The notes under the pieces: generated by a model | Told to the model about the DNA's origin: nothing | Seen by the model: the letters and a program-made list of their open reading frames with translations, nothing else | Databases searched by the model: none | Made by a program: the position numbers and the translations under genes | Assembly: GCF_014356525.2 (NCBI RefSeq) | Contig: NC_052505.1 | Location: forward strand, 23,333,432-23,397,431 | Direction of reading: 5' to 3' | DNA: 64,000 nt | Origin: Nilaparvata lugens | Taxonomy: Eukaryota; Arthropoda; Insecta; Hemiptera; Delphacidae | Part shown: in pieces, positions 12,231-24,031 of the stretch | Numbering within the stretch: the first letter of the stretch is position 1 | Layout: the number at the start of each line of letters is the position of its first letter

Positions 12231-12629
12231 CTACAAAAAGTTGTATTTTCAGCAAAAACATTAAAGTCTCAAGTTTACTAGACCATATATTACTTGAAAT
12301 ATTTTCAACTGTACCTCAGACACTTCTAATGAATTGTTCCAACAAATAACGCTACAATTGCATAATAATTGACTGTTATTAGTAATGGTGGATCAACCAA
12401 GTTAAACCAGCCGTTTATAATTGGTTATAATATAAACTATTTTGATCTTACACTCTGTGAAATGTGCTGTAAAGATGATTAAATTCAATATTTTTCTGAC
12501 AATATTTTCCTATTGGAATTCTGCAAAAAAATATAGTTTTGGCTTTAGCCTGTTGTTCCTCTTACAAGGATTTCCATAATTTTTGATGTATGAATTCATG
12601 AATTGGTGAATTTACTCTTCACTGCTTAC

Positions 12630-12765
12630 CTGTGCAAGGATGAGCATTGCAAGATCGTCTGACAGCTGGCTTTTTCTGTTCACTGCAAGTTGTAGAGAAT
12701 AGTTCGTGTTCATCCAGACATCTCAGGTCTCGCTTCTGTACTCCCAATCCACATGGCTTTGAACA
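12630..12765 (-). CDS. ADAMTS-like exon: main part of fourth thrombospondin type-1 repeat
   Basis: The acceptor is gtcgtttgcag, exon start 12765. It reads C-S-K-P-C-G-L-G-V-Q-K-R-D-L-R-C, later T-T-C-S-E-Q and R-R-S-C-N-A-H-P-C-T, with donor g|gtaagc. It begins exactly at the C-S of the repeat; the preceding W-Y-T-G-E-W-A-T is on the upstream exon. This split after the Trp segment is shared by the other repeats here. The Thr/Ser needed for O-fucose (C-x-x-S/T-C) is replaced by Pro. Confidence 0.92.
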
Positions 12766-13013
12766 CTGCAAACGACAAATAATAGGTAACTCATGTCATT
12801 CACTTGTATGTATGAATTCATTACACTTACTGTTGTATTCATTTGTCAACTCAATGTCATTTACTGGTATAGCTCATGCTCACGCTCATGCTATAATAAA
12901 CTGAGAATTTATTCATGTTTTGTCGGGTTATAAAAACTATTTTTTCAGATGGAAATAAATTGGAAGTTGTATTTGTTCAAATACTAATTAATGAATAAAT
13001 ATTATTAAACTTA

Positions 13014-13219
13014 AATCCCAATTAAATGCTGTGAATCACCCCGAAGACTTCTGCTACTGCAAATATTGACAACAGGGTGAACAGCAAGATGGAAATTCGA
13101 TGAGTAGAGCGCTACTATACAAAACTTATTTTTCACCGAATTTCCATCTAGCTGTTTACACTGTTGAATATTTGCAATAGCAGAAATCTTTGGGGTGATT
13201 TACAGCATGTAGTTGGGAT
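13014..13219. repeat. Fold-back element with arms of about 85 bp
   Basis: The left arm (13014-13099) and right arm (13138-13219) are reverse complements at roughly 85%. Shared words are aatcaccccgaaga/tctttggggtgatt, tgctactgcaaatatt/aatatttgcaatagca and gatggaaattcg/cgaatttccatc. The loop is under 40 bp. It lies in an ADAMTSL intron and has no coding capacity. Confidence 0.75.
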
Positions 13220-13472
13220 TTTCGTTTGATAATAATATTCTTTCATTCATATTGAATATATGATTGATATTTGAGCCCATTATCATAATCATAATTGGAT
13301 CATTAGTGGACAACTTTTAAAATATATCTCAATGAACTGATTGTCATATTAAAAGAGCACAGCTCAGAATCGTTTCCATAGGTATCGTATCAACAGAGGA
13401 GTTCACCACTTTTATCTCGAAACAAGAATGTTTCCGAAGAAGGTTCTTGAAAATATTTTATTGATACCGCCT

Positions 13473-13679
13473 CAGGGATGCCCACAGCATATATATGTTT
13501 TGATGTCGCAAGTTACGTCATGAGGCTGAATTTTGGGGGGATTTTTGGAAAAAACTAGGGAAAATGGGGGGGATTTTTCAATATACAGTTTTCAAGTACC
13601 TAATTGGATACCAAATTTTGAGAATTGGGGGGGGGGGGGAATTTCGCGACATGGACCATTGGGGGGATGGGCACCCCTG
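13473..13679. mobile_element. Small hAT-like MITE with 8-bp target duplication
   Basis: The left end cagggatgcccac mirrors the right end atgggcacccctg. The element is flanked by taccgcct (13465-13472) and taccgccg (13680-13687), a 7-of-8 target duplication as hAT elements make. The interior contains three G-runs, the longest 13 G at 13627-13639. It has no transposase, so it is non-autonomous. Confidence 0.7.
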
Positions 13680-14179
13680 TACCGCCGTATTATAAGCATA
13701 ATCTATAGTGATATTACTTTCAACTGTAAGCTTTCCTTATAAATAAGGTTTCCTTATTAATCATAATATTATTGTTATTATTGACATTTTCAGTTGCCAT
13801 GTCAATGTGTTTTGAATAAATGAAAACATTCTTATTCTTAATTAATAACAGAGGGAAGTGCATCCCAGTTAACCAATGCTGATATTTGAAGTATAAACCT
13901 GGATTCCCACAAATCAGTGCCAGTGAAAGTGATCGGTAGCGGGAGAATATTATTCCCATAAGTATCAATGTGATTATCCATACTCGCTCAGTCGTCCTGA
14001 GTGAAAATAGTCCAATCACAAATCTAAGAAATTATATATTCACTTTTGCCGGCCACTTTTACTGTTAGCATAGTAGTATTCTTTTCTCTATGCTGTTAGG
14101 TACTGATAATTGGGAATTCAGCTTAAAAAACATAGTGCTTTGCAGTGATGCAATGGTGACAGTTTGAAGTGGTACTGAC

Positions 14180-14359
14180 AGTGGCCCATTCGCCGGTGTA
14201 CCACTGGGAGCCGCACGGCTGCACCTGGCAGTCCTGTTCGATGTCGGGTCGTTGGTTGAGCTGGCAGCTGTCGGCTGGCACAATGTGCTGCTTGCCACCT
14301 ATTGTCTCCACACACACCACCGCGCGACTCTGCCGGCCCCAGCCGCACACTGCAGAACA
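14180..14359 (-). CDS. ADAMTS-like exon: body of third TSR and start of fourth
   Basis: The acceptor is catttttgcag, exon start 14359. It reads C-S-A-V-C-G-W-G-R-Q-S-R-A-V-V-C, D-S-C-Q-L-N-Q-R-P-D-I-E-Q-D-C, Q-P-C-G-S-Q-W-Y-T-G-E-W-A-T, with donor act|gtcagt, 180 nt, phase 0 at both ends. The Cys pattern is that of a type-1 repeat; the closing W-Y-T-G-E-W-A-T opens the next repeat. High GC relative to the flanks supports a coding exon. A longer reading continues into the intron and I do not follow it. Confidence 0.93.
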
Positions 14360-14949
14360 CTGCAAAAATGGACCAGATATCCAAACATCGATAACATATA
14401 TAACAAAAAAGTATATCTCCCAGAAATTCGATTTAAAAATAACCTAAATCAATAAACTAAATTGAGTTTTCATTTTCGATAAGAATAAAATATAATTACA
14501 AGTGCATATAACAAAATTTTACTATAAAAATAGAATAAACCACATTTTTATACTAAAGTGATGAATAGTATTTCTCCATATATCATATTTATTATTTTCA
14601 TATTCATTATTTTTCATCCAGTGACCTCCTATGCAAAGAGTATAAGTGGATTTGGCAAATCAAAACACAATCCATAATAATAGTAATACAATAAAGATAA
14701 ATTGCTCAAAACAGACTTATAATAAATTACAGTAGATCAGTTGCGACCTGAAAGCTCTGACAACAGACCTGAATCAGCCAGGTCACTCGATATTTTCATT
14801 ATTCTAGCAGTCGATGGTTCTGCAACCAGAAAACTCTTGACTGCTACCGAACCGCTGCAATTTAAAACTTTTTCTCGTGATTGAGCCATATATAGAACGA
14901 AATATTGAGAGGCTATTGTGAAATATACTTACACTATTATTGTAATATG

Positions 14950-16830
14950 AAAAATATTTATAGGTAATTTATTGCAAATTTTTATACCAAATGTATCATA
15001 ACTTTAGGCTGTTTTGGATAACCTATGATAGGGAATATCAATCCTATGACAATTTCTTGTGTTATAGCTATGAGTTTGATGCCTTAATTTTAAATTGGAT
15101 GAGTTTTTTTTAACATGCAACGATACAGTATATATGTAAAAATTCACTTATTGTCATTATTCTAAGCTGGACGAAAAGAGGCTTACAGTGTGCTAGTCTA
15201 TGAGAATCAGTTAAAACCCTGACCACCTTCTTTTGTAATAATAAAATATTTTCTGCATGACTACTATTCCCCACAGTAGTATGCCATATGTTGCAATACT
15301 CTGAAAAAAGGCAAAATATATCGATCTCAAATAATTATCTGGAACATGATTTTTCAGTTGTCTGATCAGATAAATCACTCTTAAAAGTTTACTTGATATA
15401 TAATTAATATGAGCTTCCCAAGTCAAATATCTGTCGATGAATATCCCCAGAAATTTTACATTGCTTATTGCATCCACACAATCTAAGCCACCTCTAAGGG
15501 TGAAGTGCATAGTCTGTGTTTTATTCTCGTTGAGCATGAAGCCGTTAGCCCTAAACCATGTCGCTGCTTGCATCAGAGTGGTCTCAGTTAGATTTTTAAG
15601 ATTTTGAAGGTCAGTACATTTATTGATAAATGTTGTGTCATCAGCATACAGTATTGAACGGCAATTTAGAACAGCAGGAAGGTCATTTATCATAAGAATA
15701 AAGAGCAATGGCCCGAGAACTGATCCCTGTGGGACACCGAATTTTACACATGCTACATCTGATCTCTTATCTCCAATACACACCACTTGTCTACGTCCCA
15801 CAAGATAAGTTTTAAATAAGCTAAGATCTGCTCCACAAACGCCATAAAATTTCAATTTATCCAGTAAGAGAGAGTGCACAACACAATCAAAAGCTTTGCC
15901 CAGGTCACAAAAGGTCACCTGAGCATACTCTTTATTTTCAAAAGCGCTCAGAATATTCTTGACAAGAGCATCCATGGCTCCAGTAGTTGACCTACCCTTA
16001 ACAAATCCATTCTGAGCATTACTTATAATATTGTGCTCTTGAAAATATTCATATAACTGCCTATGCATTATGGTCTCAAGGACTTTTGAAAAACATGGCA
16101 CCAATGAGATGGGACGATAGCTACCTGGAATATCTTTTGGCCCCTTCTTATAGACAGGTACAATTCTGGAAACTTTCAGCACTTCAGGAAAAACTCCATC
16201 TCTCAGGCATCTATTTATACAATATGTGAATGGATTTATAATATTATGAATAATTTTCTTCAATAGATTACTTGAAAAGCCGTAAATATCAACACTGGAT
16301 GAAGCTTTGAAACTAAGAACTATATCAAGCACTTCACGTGTGGAGACTTTGTGAAATGAGAATTTGGGCTTATCCTGGTTAAGAGGGAAATTGAAGTTTT
16401 GCTCCAATAAATTAATTGCCGTTAAATTGGGCCAGTCAATCTTATCATGAACATCCATCACTGCGTCCAAGAAAAAGTTATTCATTTCATTGGGTGTGAA
16501 TGGAATTGGATCTTTTCGAGCCTCTTCCTGAACAGATTCTATTATTTTCCATGCGGCTTTGCACTTATTACTAGTAGACTCAATTTTAGAAATGTTATAA
16601 TGTTTTCTTAGCTCTATTAATTAACTGCTTATATGATCTTCTAATATCTAAATATGCCTTCCTAGCTTCATCAGTATTATCTCTCCTTGAAATATCTAAA
16701 TATAACAATACTGTGTTTTTCATTTTCGCTAATTGCGGTGTGTACCAGTTTTTTAGTTTTGTTTTTCTTGTTTTCTTTGCGCCTTGATGATTATTCACAA
16801 CTATTTTTCTTTCAGGAATGAACATATTAA
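14950..16830 (-). mobile_element. Decayed non-LTR retrotransposon, reverse-transcriptase region
   Basis: On the - strand 16485-15211 encodes most of a reverse transcriptase: G-S-Y-R-P-I-S-L-V, N-G-F-V-K-G-R-S-T-T-G-A, D-L-G-K-A-F-D, G-V-P-Q-G-S-V-L-G-P-L-L-F and Y-A-D-D-T-T-F (near 15640). A preceding piece (16825-16595, K-K-T-R-K-T-K-L-K-N-W-Y-T) is in another frame, joined near 16600. Near 15275 a one-base loss after L-L-W-G breaks the frame; the continuation N-S-S-H-A-E then Q-K-K-V-V-R-V-L-T reads on to about 14950. No endonuclease is visible upstream, so the copy is 5'-truncated and dead. It sits in the intron between the second- and third-TSR exons, same strand as the host gene. Confidence 0.9.
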
Positions 16831-17247
16831 ATATACTATAATATTCTAAAATATTATAATATTGTAAAATGATATTGCAGGTCTATGAGTCGCTTAGGAA
16901 GTAGGTAGTTACAAAGAAAATATTATTTCACGAGGAATATCGTGTAAGGCACTGTGGAGCATTGATGAGAATAATTGAAAGTACCACAGGTCTCACAGCC
17001 ACTATTTTAATAAATATAATCTACAAAAAGATTTGAAAATCAATAGCTAGCTTGTAACATATTTATATAGCATTTCTCAAGTCTTTTGTGAGGTCCAGCT
17101 ACTCTTATCTATCTGGAAATTAAAATCTAAGTAGGCCTACCCTCTTTAAAGCTACAACCATAATATTGAGAATACATGAGGTTTTTTGATAGAGAAAGGG
17201 TACTTGTATTTTCAATTTCCAGATTTGTTGTATAATGGATGGATTAC

Positions 17248-17397
17248 CTGAGTCCAAGCGCCAGAAAACCACTTTGGTCCGCACTGCTTATCACTGGAGC
17301 AAGCTCTACTGTCCTCTGGCCGAGTGCTCGGATCACACTGACCGCCAGAGCAGTGAACCTTCCTTGTCTGCACTCCTGTTCCACACCCTTCTGAACA
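17248..17397 (-). CDS. ADAMTS-like exon: body of second TSR and start of third
   Basis: The acceptor is tctttcag, exon start 17397. It reads C-S-E-G-C-G-T-G-V-Q-T-R-K-V-H-C, G-G-Q-C-D-P-S-T-R-P, R-A-C-S-S-D-K-Q-C and G-P-K-W-F-S-G-A-W-T-Q, with donor cag|gtaatc, 150 nt, phase 0-0. The V-Q-T-R-K-V-H-C and K-W-F-S-G-x-W wording is typical of the ADAMTSL/papilin group. The O-fucose position is Gly instead of Ser/Thr. Confidence 0.94.
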
Positions 17398-18324
17398 CTG
17401 AAAGAGTCGTGAGGTTGCGGATTAGTACGAGTACAATATTAGGCAGTATTAAAAATTTACATCATACTCAATTATCTTGCATATTCATTCAGAATTCGAA
17501 TTGTTGAGCTGTATTAATTTATTGCTAGAATTCAAATAAGCTATGATGAACAGTAAATCTTAACAAATTATAAAAATGTCACTAATCACTACCGTATAGT
17601 GAGATTAACATTATAAAGTCAGCACCTGGTTAACATTCGTGTTGCTATCCTTGTCTGTCATTAAACAAAGCAGATAGCTCTATCATTTTCTACCTCCGCA
17701 CTTTGTTGCCAAAGTTGTTGCTTTGTTGAATCTTATTTATGCTTGTGGGTTTTATTGAGGAATAAAATTTAGGCAACCAACGATTTGGCAACAGTGCGAA
17801 GATGAAACGTTTGTTGACTATGAAAGAACCAACATATTTTATCCCAATTATCAAAATTTCAAATTAAATTTGATTATTACAAGAATCAGCAAATCGTTTA
17901 ATAATATTAATAAATAGTATACAAATATTACTCATTACACCATATCATTATAACGGATTAACTTGAATCACAGCTATCTAATATAAACGGAGGTTTATTT
18001 CAGGTAAACTATAGGCAAATGATAATTATGATATAGATAAATGATAGGCAAACTATAGCCTTATCATTACCATTGACTCTATAGCGTGACTATCTAGTAA
18101 GAGTTCCCAAAAGCCTGTTGCATGAGCCTCACCTTATAAATTATTTGAAAAATGGTTATTTCACTCTGTAACTAAGCAGATATTTTTTAATGACTAGTAT
18201 TAGCTCATCCTTAGGTAGCTCAAAATAATACAGTATGATAAAAATTGATAACATAATAAAGTTAATAACTTTCAACTCAATAAATTATTTTCAACTAACT
18301 AATATGTGCGAGCTATTATTTTAC

Positions 18325-18565
18325 CTGTTGCGACCACTCAGTGTAGAACCAGGCAGGCGCACCAAGGTTGGCGTCATTGGGGGAGCAGGGGGTGAGGAAG
18401 CAGGCGCGCGTCCGCTGCAGGTGGGGCGCAGGGGGGCGCAGGCATGCCCCTTCGGCCACAGTCATGATGAGGTCTGCGGTGATCTCCTGTCGGCACACCA
18501 GTTCGCGGGTCTGCACTCCCTCGCCGCAAGTCACCGAGCACGCGCTCCATTCACCGCCCACCCAT
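18325..18565 (-). CDS. ADAMTS-like exon: first post-spacer TSR and start of second
   Basis: The acceptor is ggttgggttag, exon start 18565; two carried-over bases complete Arg. It reads W-V-G-G-E-W-S-A-C-S-V-T-C-G-E-G-V-Q-T-R, E-L-V-C-R-Q-E-I-T-A-D, L-Q-R-T-R-A-C-F-L-T-P-C and then A-W-F-Y-T-E-W-S-Q-Q, with donor cag|gtaaaa, phase 0. C-S-V-T-C-G-E-G fits the O-fucosylation consensus (C-x-x-S/T-C-x-x-G), the only one of the four repeats that does. The exon is strongly GC-rich compared with the intron. Confidence 0.94.
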
Positions 18566-19948
18566 CTAACCCAACCAAACGAGTCAATGAAAAAAGAGAA
18601 AAAATAATTGATAAGTAATAAATGGATCAGTCAATTTGGTCAGTTAAAAATTAGGGATGATCATTTAGGAAAATGACACAATTTACAGAAAAAATGATTG
18701 ATTACCCGCTTGGAGTGTTTAAAACACCAAGCGTGTTTATTACAGTATTTGATAAACTAATACCCACATCAAGTGTTTATTTGATGTGGTGGTTAGCTAG
18801 CAAGCCGTTTTGTCTCAGTACCTAACAGGATACTAGATACCTAACCAGATACCTAACTAGATACAGTAATGTATGTAAGGACTAACCATTTTTTGTAATT
18901 TTTGTTGAATTGTTAGATTATCCCGCTGTGTCAAAATTGATGGGGATGACTAGAATAAACCATATGAGAATTTACGTACCGTATCTATGTTTAACGTAAA
19001 TTTACACATAAAGCATTGATGGAACCTCCTACTGAAATTATTGTGAACTTTTCTACACTATTATTTTTCCCATTCAGTTTTTGGAACTCACTTTTCAATG
19101 TATTACTATATTGCTAAAGCTCTTCCATTCAAATGTATAAGATTAGAGTATCTTGTTAATTTTTTGCCGCAATCCTAATTATTTGCACATGGACAAAAAT
19201 GTTATATTTCTCTTGGTCTCTAGCTATGAGACCGATTTTTGATTAGTATCCAATTCGTGTCATAAGTTCAAGAAATACAAAAATTTACTCCATTTCGATA
19301 GAAAAATAAGTTAAAGGCTATAAGAATTAGCTCTGATGTTGCTTCAACATCAAATGATTGTCACTAATTGTGGTCATATTATAAAACCTTCAATATCGTA
19401 TCATTATAAAAAGTATCAAGTCAATTAAAAGAATAAATAGGTTTGAATCTTATAACCAGTGTAACGACCAAGATTTTGAAAAATTTCACCATTATAGTAT
19501 ATTGAATTATATATTACGGTAACTGAAGAAATAATATTTATCCATTTTTGTTCGTTCAATAAACCTGAATATTTATTTATTCAATCATTAAAAATTACAC
19601 AACTTACAGAAAAGTACCACAGGCTTACGCCCAAAACGAATCCAATTATAATAAACTGTTCACTTCATAAGATCACCTTACGATTAAGATTAACGTCTCA
19701 TGTCATACACTGTATAATAAGTTACTTGAATTTTTCTGAAGATAGTTCCTACTTTTGTCAAATAAATCATTATTAAAAATTTGAATCGTAAAAAATATAT
19801 CTATTCTCAATCAATGTAATATATTTTTGTCAATGAAGAATATTGTTAGAATGTAGCATGGTACATTCAAGTGAGCTCAATAAAAATGTCCAACTCTTAA
19901 CTCAACCAAGATTATAACATTTCATTGTGTATTGTGTTGTGATTTTAC

Positions 19949-20006
19949 CTGTAAGAGTCCACATTATTGCCAGAAGGTACTCCATCACTCGGAATATTCA
20001 AACCAT
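19949..20006 (-). CDS. ADAMTS-like linker exon after the spacer
   Basis: A small 58-nt exon: acceptor tttttacag, donor acag|gtaaaa. With the carried-over base it reads D-G-L-N-I-P-S-D-G-V-P-S-G-N-N-V-D-S-Y and leaves two bases. Its incoming phase (1) and outgoing phase (2) match both neighbours exactly, which is the main support. The Gly/Ser/Asn-rich content suggests a flexible link between spacer and first TSR. Confidence 0.8.
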
Positions 20007-20476
20007 CTGTAAAAAGGATGATACATTGTTAGAAATAGAGAAATAGGAAGGAAGATCGATTCAAGCAGATTCAAAACGATCTTATATTAAAGGCAATTTG
20101 AGCCTGAAAGTTCAAAGCTTAGTGTAAATGGAATGCTTGAAATCGATGGAGATCGAAGAGAATTAATATAGATCCATTTTTCCTTCTTGAAGTTTATGGA
20201 GTTGCTAACTTCTGACTTTAAAGTGTCAAATTTGTAATTCACTTTTGGTTTTTAAATTTTTGAGTTACATATCTGAGAATTCAAATTAGAATGGACCATC
20301 AATATTTGGACTATAATTTTTATGTGACTAATCGAGGAGAGGAAGAAGATTTGAATGATTACTTGTTTCTTACTCCCTGAGGAATATAGTAATCGTTATT
20401 TAATCGCATCATCCAAACATAACAATTTAATATTTTATGAAACATAAATACTTCTATACATATCTCACAGTATAAA

Positions 20477-20656
20477 TATAAATCTGGGTATCCTTTTAAA
20501 ATTATTTCGTCACGAAATGCTTCGGCTACTATTAAATGTCATTCATACTAATTCGCTCGGCTACTGGCTACTCGGCATACTAATTCATACTACTGGCATT
20601 AGTAGCCGAAACATGTCGTGACAAAATAATTTGAAAAGGGTACTCAGATTTATATT
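20477..20656. repeat. Fold-back element with 57-bp arms
   Basis: The left arm 20477-20533 (containing ttcgtcacgaaatgcttcgg then ctacta) pairs with the right arm 20600-20656 (tagtagccgaaacatgtcgt then gacaaaataa). It includes aaatctgggtatccttttaa against aaaagggtactcagattta. It lies in an intron and is non-coding. Confidence 0.7.
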
Positions 20657-20870
20657 CAAAAGTAGCACTAAAGGAAAAATACAATATCTCACAGTATTTT
20701 CAAATACCATGAGAATTGATACCGGTTTCGAAATTTTTAAAGAGTTTTCGGTATTGCACACATTCTGAAAACTAAATATGTAAGACATGGATGAGCAGCA
20801 TGGAACGATCAAAATATAATATTATTTTTCCTTCTCTTGAATAATACGATTGAAATTGAGTGTATAATAC

Positions 20871-20997
20871 CTGGGGGCTGGTTGATGAGTGGAGGTGCGA
20901 TTGGAGCCTCCTGTGGAGGGAACAGCATCGAATCGGCTTGTGACATCGGAAGTTGGTATTGGTATTTGATACCTGAGTTCGGCTGTTGATAGATTAA
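20871..20997 (-). CDS. ADAMTS-like exon: end of spacer domain
   Basis: The acceptor is caatttcag, donor cag|gtatta. It starts in phase 0 with L-I-Y-Q-Q-P-N-S-G-I-K-Y-Q-Y-Q-L-P and continues into a Pro-rich tail (F-P-P-Q-E-A-P-I-A-P-P-L-I-N-Q-P-P). The I-Y-Q-Q-P-N-x-G-I-x-Y-x-Y strand is the closing strand of the ADAMTS spacer-1 fold and is worded like ADAMTSL4/THSD4. Length 127 nt leaves one base for the next exon. Confidence 0.92.
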
Positions 20998-21349
20998 CTG
21001 AAATTGAATAAATATATTGGAATAAGTTACAAAATGAGGGAAACTTGGTTCATGCACAACTATCTTTCATCCCTTGTCCAATTCGACTTACTTGAGAAGA
21101 TAATTCTGCAAGATAAAATTACCTATTTATTCCCAAAGATCATGCTTAGGACAACGTTTATAGAACAACGTTTCAATTACTCGAGTAAAGGCATAAAGAT
21201 CAGTAAAGGCATAAAGATCAGTAAAGGCATAGGCTAGCGAGAAGATAGCATGATCTCATGATATCTTTTGATATCTCTATGGTAATGGCGAATCAGGCTT
21301 ATCAGTTGGGATTCAAAATTCAGCCAGAGTATGATAGGCTACTATGGTG

Positions 21350-21437
21350 TGATTCACGTTAATCTGTCAGCATTGGTTGAATGGAAAGTATCGATATCAT
21401 TTGAAATGAATGCTGACAGATTGAAAAGTGAATCTCA
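21350..21437. mobile_element. 88-bp palindromic MITE, copy 1
   Basis: The left end tgattcacgttaatctgtca gcatt mirrors the right end aatgctgacagattgaaaag tgaatctca. The same family recurs at 35716-35800, 40389-40476 (also 88 bp) and about 44038-44120. No coding potential. Confidence 0.7.
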
Positions 21438-22573
21438 TCTTGAAGTGTCACACTCGTCTTCTTTCCATATATTTTGAATCTTCTTCCTTGTCTTGAGCCT
21501 TGCCTTGTCTATTCTCCATCTCTCGGCATCCGAATTCTTTTCCGCTTTGCCACTTGTGTCTTCGCAGAGCTGTCTACTTGCACTTTTTACATTAATTTTA
21601 GCTGTGCATTATTTGTTTTTATTGTTTCCTTCCTTCCTATTTCTAAACTAGGCTAGAACTAGGTTACTCCGTCATACAGGAGGGTATGAACCTCCTTTTC
21701 TTCTCCTCCTCCTTTATTTTCACCCTTTCTTCTTCTTGCTCCCTTCCTGTTTCTCCGCTATTCTTTCTTACTCTCTTATTTGTCCTTTTACGGTTAAGTG
21801 CTGAAGGGGAGGATCCTCGATACCCTCTATGAGAATGGAATTCTTAAGGTCCAAACTTCACCGTTTCATGTGAAAACATTACAGTAGTACCTTAACTTTC
21901 GCATAGTTCATCATTTTTCTTGCTCAATAATATTGTAGAACTCTTTAGTTTAATATGATTCACCATGCTATTTCACTGTTATTGGTATTTACTTCTAACG
22001 CTAGAACGTAAGTTGAATTTTGTTTTGTTAAACATATGGATAAAGGAATCTGAATTTGAATCCTTTATTCTTATGGGTTTTTATTTTTTTTCTTTACTTT
22101 TCGCTCTACTCGCCTAATTATGAAATGCTTGATTTCTTTCCATCCCCCAGATTTAACCTCTGATTGGCTCCTCACTTTTCGTTTGCTACTTCCTCATCCT
22201 CCTACCTCTTTTCTCTTCTTGCTTTTGTTATCCAAATTCTCCCTTCATATTCTGTCTCATAGAGAGAGATGGGATGTAGAGTAAAAGTGAGAAATAAAAC
22301 TAGAGACAGTTTTAGATAAGTAAATAAGAGTACAGTAACCTATTAAGTTTTTTACGGATATCACTAATTCTCTTTTACTGAAATCAAAATGAAAATTCAA
22401 AAACTCTTCTCTCATCTTATTATGACATATTTCGATTTCATCATAGTCATGATCAAGTAATGCCGTTTTAATTAATAAAATATTAATTCTAATTCTTATC
22501 AAATCCTGAATTTCAATTCCTGGCTACCTGGATTTTTATTTTAGTAAAAGAAAGGTACTGAAACTGTACCTAC

Positions 22574-22731
22574 CATAAGGTCGATGGGTTGGTCGAGAGG
22601 CCCTGGTGCTGCAATGGACTCCCCGGCGTCGCGACGGTACACGAACTTGGTTCCCACAGCCTCGTAGTCTCCCGACCAGTTGATCGCCCAGTTGCCATTC
22701 AACACATAGGTGCCGTCGACACGTCTCAGTG
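22574..22731 (-). CDS. ADAMTS-like exon: middle of spacer domain
   Basis: The acceptor is caatttcag, donor atg|gtaggt. With the carried-over g it reads A-L-R-R-V-D-G-T-Y-V-L-N-G-N-W-A-I-N-W, G-D-Y-E-A-V-G-T-K-F-V-Y-R-R and G-E-S-I-A-A-P-G-P-L-D-Q-P-I-D-L-M. V-L-N-G-N-W-A-I and the G-x-x-F-x-Y-x-R strand are hallmarks of the ADAMTS spacer-1 domain. Length 158 nt closes in phase 0, agreeing with the next exon. Confidence 0.95.
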
Positions 22732-23826
22732 CTGAAATTGTTGCATACAGACATTAATATTAATCAGTATATAATATATTAGCAAGTTTCGATATCAGTC
22801 TCAGCCGCCTCTCACATCTCATATGCTAGTTTTTTCCTATCTATCCAGTCTCCCCCATTCATATTCCTGTCTATCACTTCAATAGTAATAATTATTGGTA
22901 TTAATGAATAATTATTGTGTCAAAAGAAGTGTGTGAAAAGAATGATACAAATGATACAATGAACACAAATCTGAAAAACAGATTTGTGTTTTTTATTCAA
23001 TTATGGAACGGTTCTACAATATTGACAATGACTCAGTCGAATAGGCTAATATAGTTTGGAATAGTACAGTCACTTGAAAAATGTAGGTCTACTATTTACT
23101 GCCTGAGGGTGATGAATTGATTAAACTAATTGTAAAAAATGATGTATTATTAAATGGAGACTCATGTTCTGGGATGAAGAGAATTTCCACAATTTTTTAA
23201 ATAATTTTGTATGATTGAAATACTGTACTGGGAAGTAGTGCCACAACACGTTCAACATTTAACATGCATTAGATAGTGAGTACCTTTCCAATAGCACTCT
23301 ACTTGCAAAGTGTCTCAAGAATTTAGTACATCATTTCTACAGTAGAGAAAAGAATATGAATCTAAACCTTCCCGTACATTCAACACATCAACATTTAGAA
23401 ACAATAAGACAAAATATATAGCTATCCCTATCAAAACATACGATTTTCGTAGAAATACTTTGAAGGTGTACTCAAAAACGTTATCCGACCCTACACAATT
23501 GAAGAATTATGAACCAGTTGAAAATTTAACCACAGTTAAAAAGTTGGTTCGGATTATATTTATGGTTATTCTGATTATGAAAATATACCACAATCATGGT
23601 TCTTGCTCAGAAGCATAATCAATTATAAATTATCACATTCACAGAATAAAGAAACAACTTTGTTTTTTACAAATGTTTCTCAAATTTTGTTGAGAAATCA
23701 ACATTCTTTCTTTACTACGTGCCACACTTATTATTTCTTATTATGATTCTTCTGATCGAGAACCGTAATTGAAAAGTTACGAACATAAACCAGACAACAC
23801 TTTGGAGATTTGAAGAGTTGACTCAC

Positions 23827-24031
23827 CTAGATAGTTGCGCGTGGGCTTGAGATGCGATATGGAAATGTTGCAGGCGGCGCGCGGAATCTGCGTGATGAGG
23901 TTGTATCCGAGTGGAAGCTGTGGCCGCGTGAAGAGACCCGACACGACGCGACAAGTGCTGTTGTTGCCGCCGCAGACGCCGCAGCTGTCCAGTCGTCGCT
24001 CCGACCCGATCACTCCGTCGCAGCCCACACT
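23827..24031 (-). CDS. ADAMTS-like exon: end of Cys-rich module and start of spacer
   Basis: The acceptor is gtttgtttgcag, exon start 24031; donor ctag|gtgagt. It reads S-V-G-C-D-G-V-I-G-S-E-R-R-L-D-S-C-G-V-C-G-G, N-N-S-T-C-R-V-V-S-G-L-F, then L-G-Y-N-L-I-T-Q-I-P-R-A-A-C-N-I-S-I and K-P-T-R-N-Y-L. The C-G-V-C-G-G-x-N-S-T-C motif joins the Cys-rich module to the spacer in ADAMTS and ADAMTSL proteins. Two N-glycosylation sequons (N-S-T, N-I-S) are visible. It starts in phase 0. The rest of the Cys-rich module and any N-terminal TSR should precede it but were not found. Confidence 0.94.
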
